In this document: positions 34,801-47,900 of the stretch, piece after piece | Layout: each line of letters starts with the position of its first letter | Numbering within the stretch: position 1 is the first letter of the stretch | Source of the DNA: Alitta virens | Taxonomy: Eukaryota > Annelida > Polychaeta > Phyllodocida > Nereididae | Assembly: GCA_932294295.1 (NCBI GenBank) | Contig: OW028573.1 | Span: 54,129,829-54,193,828 of the forward strand | DNA length: 64,000 nucleotides | Reading direction: 5' to 3' | Program-made: the position numbers and the translations under genes | The notes under the pieces: model-generated | Seen by the model: the letters and a program-made list of their open reading frames with translations, nothing else | Told to the model about the DNA's origin: nothing | Databases searched by the model: none

Positions 34801-37800
34801 TTAGAGGTCATTTAGAGCCATGGGTCTCACACATACCTGGCTGACCCCTGCAGAGCCCCACACTGACCACTCCATAAAGCAGATCATCATGTTCACTATT
34901 TGTCAGCATGAGTCCTGCACTGTATATGTCACTACTTTTCAGGGCCCCTCTAAAATGGTCCTTAATTGATGTCCATAAATCTGGCCACTTTCCTCACATT
35001 CTCAGTATACAGCATCACAAGTCTGTTACTTTGCTGCTATAACACGAATTTCTAACTCAGAAGTGTGGACAACCTATTGTATTGGTGACAACGGACACGA
35101 ATGAGGCCTTGGGAGTTTCTGCTTGTCACAATGTTATGGATGTTTGACATGTTTGTCAACCCGCAATTGGTGGTCACCTACCTGTCCATCTGTCATTCTG
35201 TCTTAGTGGACATTACGACATATCTGCTCTGTTAACGCCAGCACCTCTCTCTCTCTTCCACATTGAACGGTCAGTCAAGAGGATACTGACTGGCAACTGC
35301 CCTTGCCTCAGTAAACATTACCCAAATCAGATAAGGAAAATTGAAAATTGTCAGATCCTAACCCACCACAGTTTATGGCTTGCCTTGTATTTACATACTT
35401 GCTAGCAGTGGCTTGACCATGGCTTGACCTGACAGGGGTCAGTTTGTCCACTGTGAGCCACTCTGGTCATCTTGGATCTGTCTGGGATTGCACTTTGGGT
35501 CAAGGCATCAGGTGAAGTCTGCTCAGTAAATAAGCCAAGTGGGTATTATTTGAGTGGTCAAGAAAAGCCAAACAGTCTGATCCTTATTCTACCCATCTTG
35601 CTTTTGTCGAGTGCATATATCTTCTTTATGTGTTTACATTGTCTGCATCCATATATGCATTGGTTGTTTTAGGGATATACATTTTTTAAATGGGATTTAA
35701 GAATGAAAATGTTGTTCTATTGCCTCTAGAGACATATAAGACATCTGAAGTCTGTTCATCAAATTGCAATTCTCATTGAAACCTCCACCTATGGGTAACC
35801 AAAAGCTATATCTGTGCTGATAATTACATTGCATTTATTTCTTACATGCTAGTTATTTCCAAACTATCGGTTTGAACTGGACTCATCACAATGCCCTTCC
35901 TCTTGATTGCACTGGAAGACACGTAAATAGATTGCTTTTTGGTGTAATGCGACTCACGTTGGGGAGCATAATTACATTTTCTTTACGTAATAATCAGGTA
36001 TGTAAAAACAGACTGACAGTTTTGGACCAGTCCATTACGGTTGAGAAAAGCTTGAGAAAAGATTTGAAAAGGTGAACTTGGGATGGACTGTTTAAGATGT
36101 GTGTGAATATTTGCAGATATATGCTTGAATGACATCATGTTAATTATCACCTTCAGGATTCTGACAGTGAATTACAAGGCTCGTGAAGATAGTTTATGAA
36201 CCTTTCTAGGGTTTATATATGTGCAACTAGGGTTGTCACCCAGATCCAGGGCATTAAACCTCACCCCGGGGTGTCAGTCAAGCTGGGGGATCCGAACACA
36301 CCCCTTGCCTACAGCCCTTGCGGCAGGGGGTTGCAGAAATGTCACAATACATCCAACTCATAATGTCACCCTCTATGGACGTCAACCATTTATTATCTTG
36401 ATTCATGTAACTTTGAATCTTTACCATTTGTAATTGTTGGTGCTTGGAAGTGTATATTTTGAAGCCCAAGTTTTTCTGTGTTTGTGCATGGAATCTGTGC
36501 AGTTCTCTTGTTTAGTGGAGTGCTAACCAGACCAATTTTTACATTATTTGTCTGTCGTTGTGTACATAAAACTGGAAGTCTAGAATAAACTTATATCAGA
36601 GTCACTGACTTCTCAGAGGTTAGGTAAAACTACCTTAAACAGAGGAGATAGTCCCTGTCACTCAGCAAATGTCACGGTTTAACCACAATTGACAGGGCAG
36701 CTCAGGGTTAACTTGTGGGAAGGTGAGTAAACTGTGTGGTTGCCAGGGTGACAGGACTGTCTTCTGCAGGAGTACAGCCTGTACAGGGTGACTGCAGGGG
36801 TGCAGGGGAGCTACAGGAGGGGTGACAGAAGTCAGGGCAAGATCCAAGACCAATTTCAAAGTGCATTTCTGCCATTCTGAAGGCAAAGTGAGGTGGTAGG
36901 CAGAATGGGGGGGTGTCAAAGACACATATACACATAGACTGACCTGCAATGACCGGGGTACCACTGTCACCCCTCTAATGGATTGCCCATTGTACCCCTT
37001 TGGCACAGACTGGGGGTCCACACTCACAAGATCCAGACATCTTTTGTCAAACAAACGCGGGAAACCATGGTCAAATAAATAGAAATAGAAGAAGCTATTT
37101 ATCATAATCATAAAGGATCTTTGTGGTCATTTGATGGAGTGACCACAAGCTGACCACTGTAAGACGTCCTTGAGACCAAGGATCCAGTCACCCTGATCCC
37201 CAACTCCTGTCACCCCATCCCTTTTGCCCAACCCCGGGCCCTTGCCCAAACCTTGTCAAATATTAGCCCAGCCTCGTATTTGCTTGCCAATATGTGTTTT
37301 CATTGGTCATTAGAACCCTGCTAGGTTGGAAGTTTATTTGAGAGTTCAGTCCATTAGAAATATGATCATTGTTGTTAAATGTCAATATGATATGAGAACG
37401 GCAAAAAAGGAGGAGGAAGAAAAAATGAAGAAAAGAAGGAAGAAAGGAGTGGAAATGAAAATCATTAACCAGTAACTTATTGGATGAGAAATTTTGAAAA
37501 TATAAATTCTTCAAATCAAATGAATAGCTCTCTACTGACACTGGATCATGGGCTGTGTAGAAAATACTGTGTAACTAAGCAATGTAAGTAATAAGTTGTG
37601 TTATGTAGTAACAATAACTAATAAAGAATAAATACTCAAGGCAAAACATGCAGTTCTGATCGAATTGATATAAATACAAGAACCCATGATTGCTACAAGA
37701 GGTCAAAAGAGTGCACAAAGTAGAAGCGAATGCAGAGGACACTGGACAGTGGTCAGAGGGCAATCCTAAGGATGACCACTGGTTCAAGTGACCACTGTGA

Positions 37801-40800
37801 GATGGACACGTTGGAGGGTCAGTGGTCAGTGACTAGTCAGTTTAGCTGTCACTTGTCTGATTGGTCGTCAAGCAACAAGACTGACCAGTGGTCAAAATGC
37901 CAAGAGCAAGTCACTTTCTCCATGGGTGGTCAGTCCAATGTCCACTTGAGATGGACTATCCCATGGAAGCCCGTATATGTCGAAATGTCATCGTTTTGAA
38001 ATGCAGATAAATGACGTATACTCCTCTGTAATAGCTTTTTCCAATGTTAATTATGTTATTTGAAACACCACTGTAGTTTCCACAAGGTTTGTTGTTAAAT
38101 TCAGATTGTTTTACTTCAGAACATTTATAGTATTAAGCAAAATATAAATTATGAATGCAAATGTTGTTAGTACATGATTTAGTATTGTCGAAGTTGTATA
38201 CCTGTTTTACCAAGTTGATTTTTCATGCAAATATTACTCATGTATGTTTTTCTGCTGATAGATTATTTGTACATGATTGGTATCTTATAATTCCACCAGA
38301 TTTATAGCAGTTATTCTTGGCACACAGCATGGTACCAGTCTATTGTTAATGCCTCAGAATGAAAATCCAAATGGAATCCACTAATTGCTATGAATCTCCT
38401 AGTCTGGTAAATGTCTGGTCTGTCCAATAAAACGGCACTCCAGTTAATAACCCTTCCCATACAGTGTCCAATTCAGAGCAATTTGTATTCACAAAAGGAC
38501 ACCCAAACACAGCAGCCAAACTATTTGGGGGCAGCTGAATTTTCCAGGAGGTCAGATGCAATGGTCAGCAACCCCTATGGGTGAGGTCAATGAGTTGACT
38601 GGGCATTTGACCTCTCCAAACAACCCCATATGGTCAGACGCCCCAGCAACTTCTAGGAAGCCTTAATTGACACATGTCTTTTCTGTAACCCCTTTCACCT
38701 GCCCCTTTGAAAAACATAAGAGGATTACAGTTATCTAAAGCCAAAAAAGTCCCCCACCCCAAGTGACCCTATGGAACATATGGGCATTGCACTAAAAGTG
38801 ATAAGTGCCCTCCAACATTTGAATCCATTTAGACAAATTGACCACTCCCCATTGTTACCTTATTGTTTTCAAACCAAACTTTACAAATCCTGCTTCTATA
38901 TTGGGATCCTGTAACTCTATTTTATGAATTATGATATTAATATTTTTGGAAATATTTGCCCACAGTCATGTTTCTCTGTTGAAATATAGCCCAATTTAGC
39001 ACAACTGTAAAGTATGATGATATCGTCATGAGCAAGATAGATACAGTCATTGCTAATTAGCATAAGGGAAAGAAAATTGTTGAGGAAAAAGATCTAACCA
39101 TTGTGTTATATGAAGTATGCAAGTTTTTGCTTTTGTTTCCACACTTAAATAAATCACAGGAGAAAAGTTCCTTGTAACAAACGTCATACAAGATAAAATG
39201 CATGCATTAAAAAAGGCAGCCATGTTTTTTTTTAATCTTATATTTTGTAAATTCCACTTTGGTTTGATTTAAACAAGTACCCGGTCCAGACTCGTTTATG
39301 TATAAATTAGGAGATATGACAAAAGGGGGTGGGGCAAAGAATGTAATAATTCACAAAATAAAGAAAAGGACAAAAACTAATCTTGGAATGCCAGACTAAG
39401 GCCTTTTATAAATAATTCTTTGTCAATGAGTTGAATGCCTATTTTTTTTTTCCATATTTCATTTAGCGTAACCAAAGTAATTTAAGGAGGTATTTAAGAA
39501 TTTCTCTCTAGTTGTAATCATTAGGGATTTTACCATTTAGGTGACTCAATCCCAAAAACTAACAGAAAAACTTAAGCCCCTGGCACTTCTGGAAAGTGTT
39601 GAATGACCGGAGTTTTTTAATTGCTCAGGTGGACTCGTTTCTCAACCACAAGAATTTGCTATTGTTGGAATATTGACCCCTTCACACTATAACTCGGTGT
39701 AATATCGCTCATTAGCTACTTTACTCTATTTTAATCAACTGTTGTGGAGTAAAGGGTACATAACTCTAGGTGCCTATAAGTTGATAATGTCTTTTGTAAG
39801 TCTGTAAACAACAAATGTAACACTCTATTTAGGTCAGGACCGACTAAAAAGCTATATACATGTAGTAGACAAAAAAAAGAGGAAGGAATGGATATATCAT
39901 TATACTTTTTTATTTACCAAAATATATTTAAATTATTAAATCGATTGGTACAATCCAGTATAATAACTTCAATAACCCCTTTTATGGCCTTTTGTGGTCT
40001 TCCTAATTAGCCTAAAAAGCCGTCTTTGACCATGAGACCGTGCCTGTCACAGGTGTAGCAATTTCAATTTCACTTTAACAAAAAAACAATTGAGCCTGCG
40101 TTTATGGAAACTGTTATTTTAAGCTTAGAACTGTTTCCATGACAATAGGAGATCCTCATCTTGCAGAAGATCAAAGGGTCTCGTGATGGTCAAACTCTCT
40201 GGGCGTGCTTAGCAACGTGTGAAATGTCACTGGACATTGAGTGGACACTGGTCAGCGTGATGACCATTCTGTTCTCACGGTGTATGCCAAAAAAGCGGAC
40301 TCTTTTCAACTCAAAAACTTTTCAGTTTTGTCAGCTGTAATGACACAAAATATCCCCAATTTATTCTCTTATTTTTCAAATAGGGACTTTGATCTCAAAT
40401 TACCAGAGGGTTGTTTAGTCATTTATTAATTTCATTATATCAAGTTATCAAACAAGAACATATGTATTTATAAATATTTTTTTACAAATTTTAGTATGGT
40501 TGTTTTGATAACGATATGACCCAAAAATTCCCCATCAAAAATTTGATAACAACAAAATTCCCCTTCAACGAGAGATACTTCTACATATAAAGCTGACATA
40601 ATCGTCTGCTCAATGTCAGATCGGGCAAAGTATTTTCCCGCCAAAATCTAATCTGGATCATTGCCAAGAGGTCAGGCGGAGTGCAATCATGCTGATCTCA
40701 TAAGGCACACAATCCGACTCCAGTAAAAGCTGGTTAATTGCCAACAAATGCTTTTATATTTAATTAGTTTGTTTATGAGGTGTTGGTAAGATTATATAAC

Positions 40801-41626
40801 TCACGAGTAATCTAGTATTCAACCCAGGAAAAACTAAATTCTATATTCTATTCTATTATTTTCTATTCTAGATCGACGTTCAGTTCTAATATAATTATTG
40901 ATACTACTAAATAAATAGCTATTCATTCCAGCATGATATACTCCTAAATTATATTCTAAAAAATAATAAACAAAAGTTGAGAGTATCATGTATTATAACT
41001 GGGTCATCTTCACAACATCAGTTTCCCCTAGCAGCAAGAATTTTAATGACCTCGGTGTTGAGTGATCAAAGATGACAATTTATCATGAAGAGACATCACG
41101 TGGTCTGTAATTGTTTATAGGGCACAAATAAGCCTCGTTTTGGGTTACACCATTGTTACTAGAGGATTGTGCAAAGTTTCTAACCCTCTGGGCTGTCCAG
41201 GGTGGGGAGGGCATTTCCATTTAAAGTTTGGGGCTTGGGTCAAATCAAAAGGGGCCAGAGTGACCCTCCAATTCACCCCGGACACATGATAAATGACTTG
41301 ATCAAGTCAGGACAAATAATGAAAAATGGGGCAGCATCATTTTCTTTCTAGGTCCTGTGACATTGTCAATATGTGTATCAAAGAGGGTGACGTCTTATTA
41401 CAGAGCAATGCTGGAGTGACAAATCTAGCCTACACCTGCTCATTTTTCATCTCTCCTGGACAACATTTGGGGTTCTTAACTTACAATGGCATGATAAATA
41501 GCCTTTATGATAAATACAGCTATCATTGGTGACCGAGTGAGCTGAAGTATTGTGTAATGTCATTTTTCCTCACCAGAGGGAGTGCTGGCATGGTGCTATT
41601 CTAACATGGCAGATCATCCCTTTGCA
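25885..41626. other. Long gene-poor stretch
   Basis: Nearly 16 kb without a gene I can support. About 3 kb (32310-35470) lacks even a 60-codon open frame. Visible content is many patches of TGGTCA/TGACCA and GTGGACA/TGTCCAC words (28560-28680, 34500-34900, 37730-37960, 40190-40270), CpG-rich islets at 30780-30910 (GC box and a YY1-like AAGATGGCAG) and 34625-34735, and a short TTCTA repeat near 40840-40870. The minus-strand frame at 36662-37111 (149 codons) shows no domain. Confidence 0.5.
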
Positions 41627-41634
41627 ATTGGAAG

Positions 41635-42243
41635 CAGGGTTGGCTAAGTTAACCAACCCACCGGGTTAAACCCGTATTAAAGCCGGGGTTTGGCTAAATA
41701 GACATTGTGCCCAAAGTGGGTTAAACCTGGGTTAAACCCATAATTTTATTATAATCAGTATAAAAAGTGCAGGAAAGACAAAACAATATTTTAACTATTG
41801 TATCTGAAAATTAAACTTTGCACTGATGATGCTACATGATGGTAGGACATAACCAAGATCAATGGTTGTTGCAATTGTGAAAACACTAAATTACTTGATG
41901 GTTTAGCAATTTATTCGGTGTTGTTAACTTTAGAATTATAATCTTTGGAATTCAGCAGACAAGGACATGTAACATAAGAGTTTTTCAAACTAAAATAGCA
42001 TGGTCCAATGTGCTTTAGTTTTTATAAGAATTGAACTTCTATAATTGGAAGTCACTTTCTGTCAGTCTGTATGATTGTCTGTAGATTATTATAAGTCTCT
42101 GTCCTATAATTCAGGAATTGCATTCTTCAATAAAATGTGTATAGCTCAGTGATAGCAATGAAGTAAAGTTTAAGAAGGCAAATCTATTTCTCCATTAATT
42201 CAGTTATTGTATTTCTAGGGGCCCGGGTTAAAGTCCAACCCTG
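41635..42243. mobile_element. 609-bp hAT-like non-autonomous element
   Basis: The ends are CAGGGTTGG and CCAACCCTG, a 9-bp terminal inverted repeat, with further imperfect GTTAAACCCG-type palindromes just inside. The flanks are ATTGGAAG (41627-41634) and ATTAGAAG (42244-42251), an 8-bp duplication with one mismatch, as expected for hAT transposons. There is no transposase frame, so it would need an autonomous relative. The mismatch suggests it is older than the LINE array. Confidence 0.8.
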
Positions 42244-42251
42244 ATTAGAAG

Positions 42252-43475
42252 CCTTAGTAATTATGCACAGTTATGAAATTAACATGCTTTTGATCTTTTA
42301 ATCCCATGGGCCAAAAGGGAGCCTTCTAAGACAGGCCATTGTATTGTTATGTCATGACATGATCTTAGATTTAGGGGTTATGATATCAAAAGAGTAATAC
42401 CTGGAAATACGGTTCATTATTCGAGTCATTTCATTGTATTGCATAGTTCAAATACAAAAGACATACTCAAAAGGGGGAGGATAAAATAACATATTTCCCT
42501 CTTTGAAGTAATTGGCATGTTGGTTCAATCATAATAAAGAAATGACTTTAATGTCATATCGTGTTTATTTTAAGATAAACTAAACAGATAAATTCAAACA
42601 TAGAAATTTTCATCATGCTCTGATAAAGAACAAGGAAAAATTCATTAGAAAAACGAGATTAAAAGCAGAATGAAACTTAAGATCCGCCCTTTTTTTGTAT
42701 TTCAGATAAAAATACAAAACAAGTTTACGTTGGAATGTACAACTACTCTCAATCATCAGGAAGATTTTTTTTCCCGCGTTATTTTTAAGAGGGAAAGATA
42801 TTAATAAGAAAGTAAACAGGGCCCTGGAAGAAATGTTTAAAAGAAGAAAGTTGAAGGGAGTGATATATCCAGATGACATAATGTATAATGCTTCCTATTG
42901 CTAGACCTGTCTTAATGTCAATGCATGAGTAACCTCAGACCCTTTTTTTCATTTCTTAATCATTATTTCTCTTTTTATTTTTAAAAGCAAATACGACGTA
43001 AATGTGTAGGTAGTCTGGAAAATCAAACAACCCCCCTCCGCCCAAAGAAAAAAAAATTGATCAGGCCACCCTGTTTTTTTAATTTTTTTTAACCAAGCAG
43101 TCACACATGAGTGCCCTGGTACCCTGGATGCTCATAAACTATCGAGTAGAAACTTGCAGGGTACATTTTTAGCACAGATCCTGTATTGTTGTTATTAAGG
43201 TGTTATGAAAACCCTGGTTATTAGCTGAGTACAAATCCGGAACTGTTGTTATAAGGGTTGATAAGAGCATGCATTATTACAACTTCTTAAATATAAACAT
43301 AAGTTATATTTCAAATACAGGCTTATTGTATCTATCTTTGTCATGTGCCTTTCATAGGCAGAAATTGTTCTTTTGGGTTATGAGTTTGAAGGAGTGTTTC
43401 GTGTTTTTTTTTTTAGACTCTCTTGTGGGCAGTTTGACGGAGCAGATACCGTTGTTTTTGTTTACGTCCTATAAG
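42252..43475. other. Upstream flank of the CDKN1-like gene
   Basis: AT-rich, with several A/T homopolymers near 43045-43095. No convincing gene. The last few hundred bases may carry distal promoter elements, but I could not identify specific ones. Confidence 0.45.
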
Positions 43476-43609
43476 CCCCGCCCCCTTGAGGCTCGACCAA
43501 TCAGAGCGTAGGCACGCGCCATGATTGACAGGCGAGCTGTATAAATAGCGAGGGGAGTGCACCGACTCGGCATTCTGAGTGGATCCAGGAATAGCAGAAC
43601 AGTATCAAA
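43476..43609 (+). promoter_or_regulatory. Core promoter and 5' UTR of the CDKN1-like gene
   Basis: Elements appear in standard order: GC box CCCCGCCCCC (43476-43485), CCAAT box ACCAATCAG (43496-43504), TATA box TATAAATAG (43540-43548) and an initiator GGCATT with A+1 at 43572. TATA-to-start spacing is about 32 bp. The predicted 5' UTR is short, 43572-43609. SP1/KLF factors bind GC boxes and NF-Y binds CCAAT. The combination is a textbook focused promoter and supports the downstream gene being real. Confidence 0.85.
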
Positions 43610-44927
43610 ATGGTGAAGCCTACAGCTAAAAGATGTCTCTTCGGAGCGGATCATGCCATGACCAGGACTATTTTAGACACGCAAAAGAGGGAGATGTATC
43701 GGGATTCGGAAAACAAATGGAATTTTGACTTTATTCATGAACGCCCTTTGGAAGGCCGGTACCTGTGGAAAAGAGTTACTCCTAGGAATATGATCGAGTT
43801 ACCTGAGGCTGTATGCACGAAGTCCAGTGACAGTGAGCCTGATGACGATGAAAGGGCTTCAGGTCATTTGGATGTACCAGCCCAGCCTTCAGAAAAACAG
43901 GAGACTGTGAGCAACACCACGGTGGTGAGCACAGTCCGCATCATTAGGCCGATCCCTGTGAAAAGAAAGCGAGATCAGAGTCAACAAACCACTGTAAATG
44001 GTAAGCCAGTTTGTTTTTTGTAGTTATTTATTTTTTTCTCTAAACTGAATAGCATGTGTGCTTCGACACCTGGGCCTCTATTTAGACTATGATGTGAACA
44101 GGTTGTTTTCAACAACGTCGTGCACCTGTGCATGCTAGACAGTCTAGACAAAACAACGTTGTCACTTTCATTTCTAAATTTGCATTAAAATCTAGCCATG
44201 ACTGCAGAATATATGGCTGCACAGATTTGGATCCTTTCGCATTTCCAGGGCATTTAATATATTTTTTTTTTTACCATCTCGGCTTTGCTGGAGCATGGAG
44301 CCGTGTTTACGCTTGGTTGACTTCGTTAGTGTCTGGTCACGCTTGGTTTAATTCGCGTTCAGACAGAGAAAGTCATGATAAAAACAGACTCGTGTCAAAA
44401 TTTAAAGTCAGTGTCGACAGTGATCATATCTGAGTTATTTTTAGCATGTGAAATAGTCATGAAATAGATACTTAGTAAGTTCACTATGCAGAACTAGGTC
44501 ATATATTGATCGACTATTGATCTTCATTGTCTACAGCAGTATTTAAAATAGACGATCTATTGTTGCCAAACACTTTGTATCTAGTGATCATAATTTTTGA
44601 CCACGCGTGATCTAACTTATCTGATCAAGGAATGGGGATCCAACATGCCCGGGCAAGCCCGGCCTCGACACAGTCCAAATGTGCTAAAAAAAATCCAGGA
44701 ACAATCTGATAACATCAATATGTGTAATAAATGGAGTATCATGTAGCGGATTTAAAAGCATGTAATGTCGACTAACTGAAAAACAACATTGCAGATATGT
44801 AACTTATCATGAATGAATCCGTACTTTCAGTTGTAAAATCTGATTTACAAGTACAACATATTTATGTATTCTTTTCTTGGTTTCAGAATTTTACCCAGTA
44901 AAAAAACAGAAAACGTCGAAGAAATAA
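43610..44927 (+). CDS. CDKN1: CDKN1-like (p21/p27/p57 family) cyclin-dependent kinase inhibitor
   Basis: Two coding exons, 43610-44000 and 44887-44927, give 143 residues. The N-terminal CDI domain shows a cyclin-binding RCLFG (residues 8-12), the CDK-binding KWNFDF (36-41) and PLEGRYLW (46-53). The middle is acidic and serine-rich (SSDSEPDDDE near 71-80). A nuclear signal KRKR (118-121) is followed by QTTVNEFY (126-133), a canonical PIP box with Q1, V4, F7 and Y8 and basic residues after it. Family members bind cyclin-CDK complexes in the nucleus and block the cell cycle; p21 also binds PCNA through such a PIP box. The residues after the CDI core read ELPEAV, lacking the aromatic FY/LY of vertebrate proteins. 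Start context CAAAATGG is strong. Splice sites are inferred: donor ATG|GTAAGC in phase 1 and acceptor TTTCAG. The symbol is family-level. Confidence 0.93.
44001..44886 (+). other. Intron 1 of the CDKN1-like gene
   Basis: An 886-bp intron with GTAAGC donor and a TTCTTTTCTTGGTTTCAG acceptor. It interrupts the PIP box in phase 1. If it were retained, translation would continue seven codons (GKPVCFL) to a stop and the PIP box would be lost. Confidence 0.85.
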
Positions 44928-44945
44928 TATTTAGGCGTTAATTAG

Positions 44946-47900
44946 GTAAGTTTGTCGATATTTAACAACATTTAGTAAAAGGTTATTCATATTCCCAGAA
45001 GCGTTGACAGAATTTCAATTTCGGAAAACCTTTAACTAGAGAAGCAGACCACAGCCATGCATGGATTGTATACACAATGATAACTCGATGTTATTGATTT
45101 CGGCTAAATAGCTATTATAATAGGCCAGATGGCTATTGATGGCTATGGCTTCATATTCAACCCCCCCCCCCCCCCTTCTTTCTGCACTCGCGTGCCTTGT
45201 GAATTGTTGGGGTGCTCTAATCTATGCTCGTCTGATGAATTTCTAAACAGACGCGAGCACATTGATTGGTTCGGCTTCAAATTCTCTCTGATGTTTCCGC
45301 ATTTGTTTATACTTTCCGCACGTGCTATTCTAGGCACCGAGAATTGCACTGACCGTTTGACCACTTCTAGGATCATAAATAGTCACAGCTGGCCAGTGGT
45401 CATTTGAGAGCAATAGCTGACCTCATGTCTGATAGAACTAGAGAGTTTTATGAGTTAATGCTGATGGATGTAACTATTTTATGGGTCTGTTCAATCAAAT
45501 TGGTGAATAATGATGCAAATGTAATAATATAACCGGACAGCATAATTGTTATTTAAAAGTACTCCCATAGATGGCAACTGTTGTTTCCTGGGGTATTCCA
45601 TGATGTGATTATCTTGTTTTCACGCAGTGCAGTGTTACATTTTTTAGAGACAAAAAAAAAGGATATGAAAAGCCAAATATTGTTTATATTAGGCGCGTGG
45701 CACATATGAACTTGATCTTGGCTTCAACAGAGATCATCTCCTCAAATGACCACGCGTCCACTGCCTATCCAATAATCAGAAATAAACAAATGAAAAGTTG
45801 CTAGTTTCTGCAAATTATATGAAAGAAAGAAATAAGGAAAGAAGGAAAGAGAGCAAGAACGAGACAGAATGAGGAAAAAGGGCCAATTTACAGCCAACTA
45901 TTTTTAGACCCAGACGATCACTTTATCCGGCTATGATCCAGACGGTCATTTGCTGCAGACGGATTTATGTTGCTCAGTTGAGAGGGTTGGGAGGGGGGAG
46001 GGGGGTTAGGGGTTATAAGTTCATGGTTCTAGGAAACATGGCCATCCCATCTAGGGTGTCTGGCTTAGGAGGCGTGTGGCTGGTGACCTGGGGTGACCCA
46101 ACCGGCACCCCTCTCAGCTTCTGCCCCTGCCAGGAATGTTGTCTCTCCATCTGGGGTGTTGAGGATCACCCTATGAAAAACAAGAAAGAAAGAGAAAAGG
46201 GGCATTTCTGTGATAAACAACTTCTTCGGATCCCAATGTTATCCTTGTATGATAACAACTTGTCTATCTAGTATCAATAATTGTATTGCCACATTGTATA
46301 GCTGTTTATTACACAATCTTGCGTCATGCTTTGTTTGCCAGACATAACAAAGATCAAAATAGTGGGTTTTACCTAAACAAGCAACGTAAATATTCGAAAC
46401 GCACGATTTGCACCAGCATTCTGTAATTGTCATGTAACCCTTTTTGTAGGAATTGAAACCCTAAAAGCTAAAATGGTTGGCCATCCTTTCGTATACAAGA
46501 AGCTTTTCCTCGGATCACAACTTCCATTTCAGTATTTTCCAGTTTAAAAGCATTTCAGTAAACAAACTTGGCCTCAGACGCATTGGTAAACACAATGTTC
46601 CTGCATTTTACAAAACGAGACTTTCCTTCCAAATGCGATTGTTCATGATCACGTGACTCTGCGTACTACGATTGTCCGGTTGTGGTTTTACCCATAAGTC
46701 AAAACATGTCAACCTTATCGTCTGGCTGTGAATTAACATCATAAACAAGCAGCCGACAATTTGGCGGAATGAAAATACGCTAATGCAATTAGTTCGAAAC
46801 TGATAAATACTCAATGGAATCCTGAAAAGGTTCTCTAGAAAAAAATAAAAGTAATTAAATTTATCTGATAACCAAGGATTTTTTTTTGCTAAAGCCAGCT
46901 TTATTAAATAAATATGAGCCCTATTGAATACAATTGTATTTATTTTTAATGGCACTGAATATTTACTTGACATTAAGAGCCTGGGCATGCTTGATGGATC
47001 CCAGCATATATGCATGTTATAGATAAGAAACCTTTTTTTCTATTTGTTCGGACGCGCACATCCTCAGACAAAGACATGAGGAGTGCGCATGGGCGTTTGA
47101 CATGCATTACCATGGCAACGGAGAGAGCTGACAGATTACGGACAGATGGCGCTGATAAGGGATGATCCTTTAGGTGAAAAGGTCTGGGGGGCAAGGGGGG
47201 GAGGGGGTCAGGGCTCATCAACATCCACGCGACATGGCACCTACTTCCGCCTTGCAACTTCCGGTTTTTCACCAACACAATGTTTTTCTGCGCATGCTTC
47301 GCACGTGCGTTAGGATCCTTTGCACCCTTCAAAAACAACCTGGATCTTTTTATGGTGCGTGCCCAAGAACAAAGAAGGGGAAACCAAGAAACCCTTTTGG
47401 GGTGGTATGGACCCCTAACTAGCCAAGAAATGCAGAAAGAGCAAATAAGTGTCCTTAGTTATGCAGTTCAGAGAGAGAGCAATTTTGTGATAGCTTAGAG
47501 TTTAACGCATGATCCAATGACAGAACATGTAATTTTCTCTGGATGTTTGCATAGAGATATGTTCATGTGAACAAACTTATGAGAGGTCACTGAGTCTAAT
47601 TTTGATCCAATGTGTGTATTGGCTGTGTTTACTTGCCTTTGCCCAGGTGCATGACATGCGATTCTTCTATTGGCCTTATAAACGCAGATCATGTCAGGCT
47701 TTTGTGTGTGCTGACCAGGAACATGTGAAATTAATGCACTTCACACAATCCATGCAGTCATAGGGTGGCAACCCCTACCCTTCTGTCAATTACAAGAAGC
47801 AACTATTGAATATTTTTGACGCAAACTGCCAATTATAGCAAGAAGTTTGGTTAGAAACCCTAACAAGAGACTGGTATAGGGTAACATTTTGGGTGAAGGA

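Noticed and set aside
36225..36360. TAGGGTTGTCACC as a possible hAT terminus
   Set aside because: No matching inverted terminus or 8-bp duplication was found downstream.
36662..37111. 149-codon minus-strand open frame
   Set aside because: No domain, composition like translated non-coding DNA, and no splice or promoter context seen.
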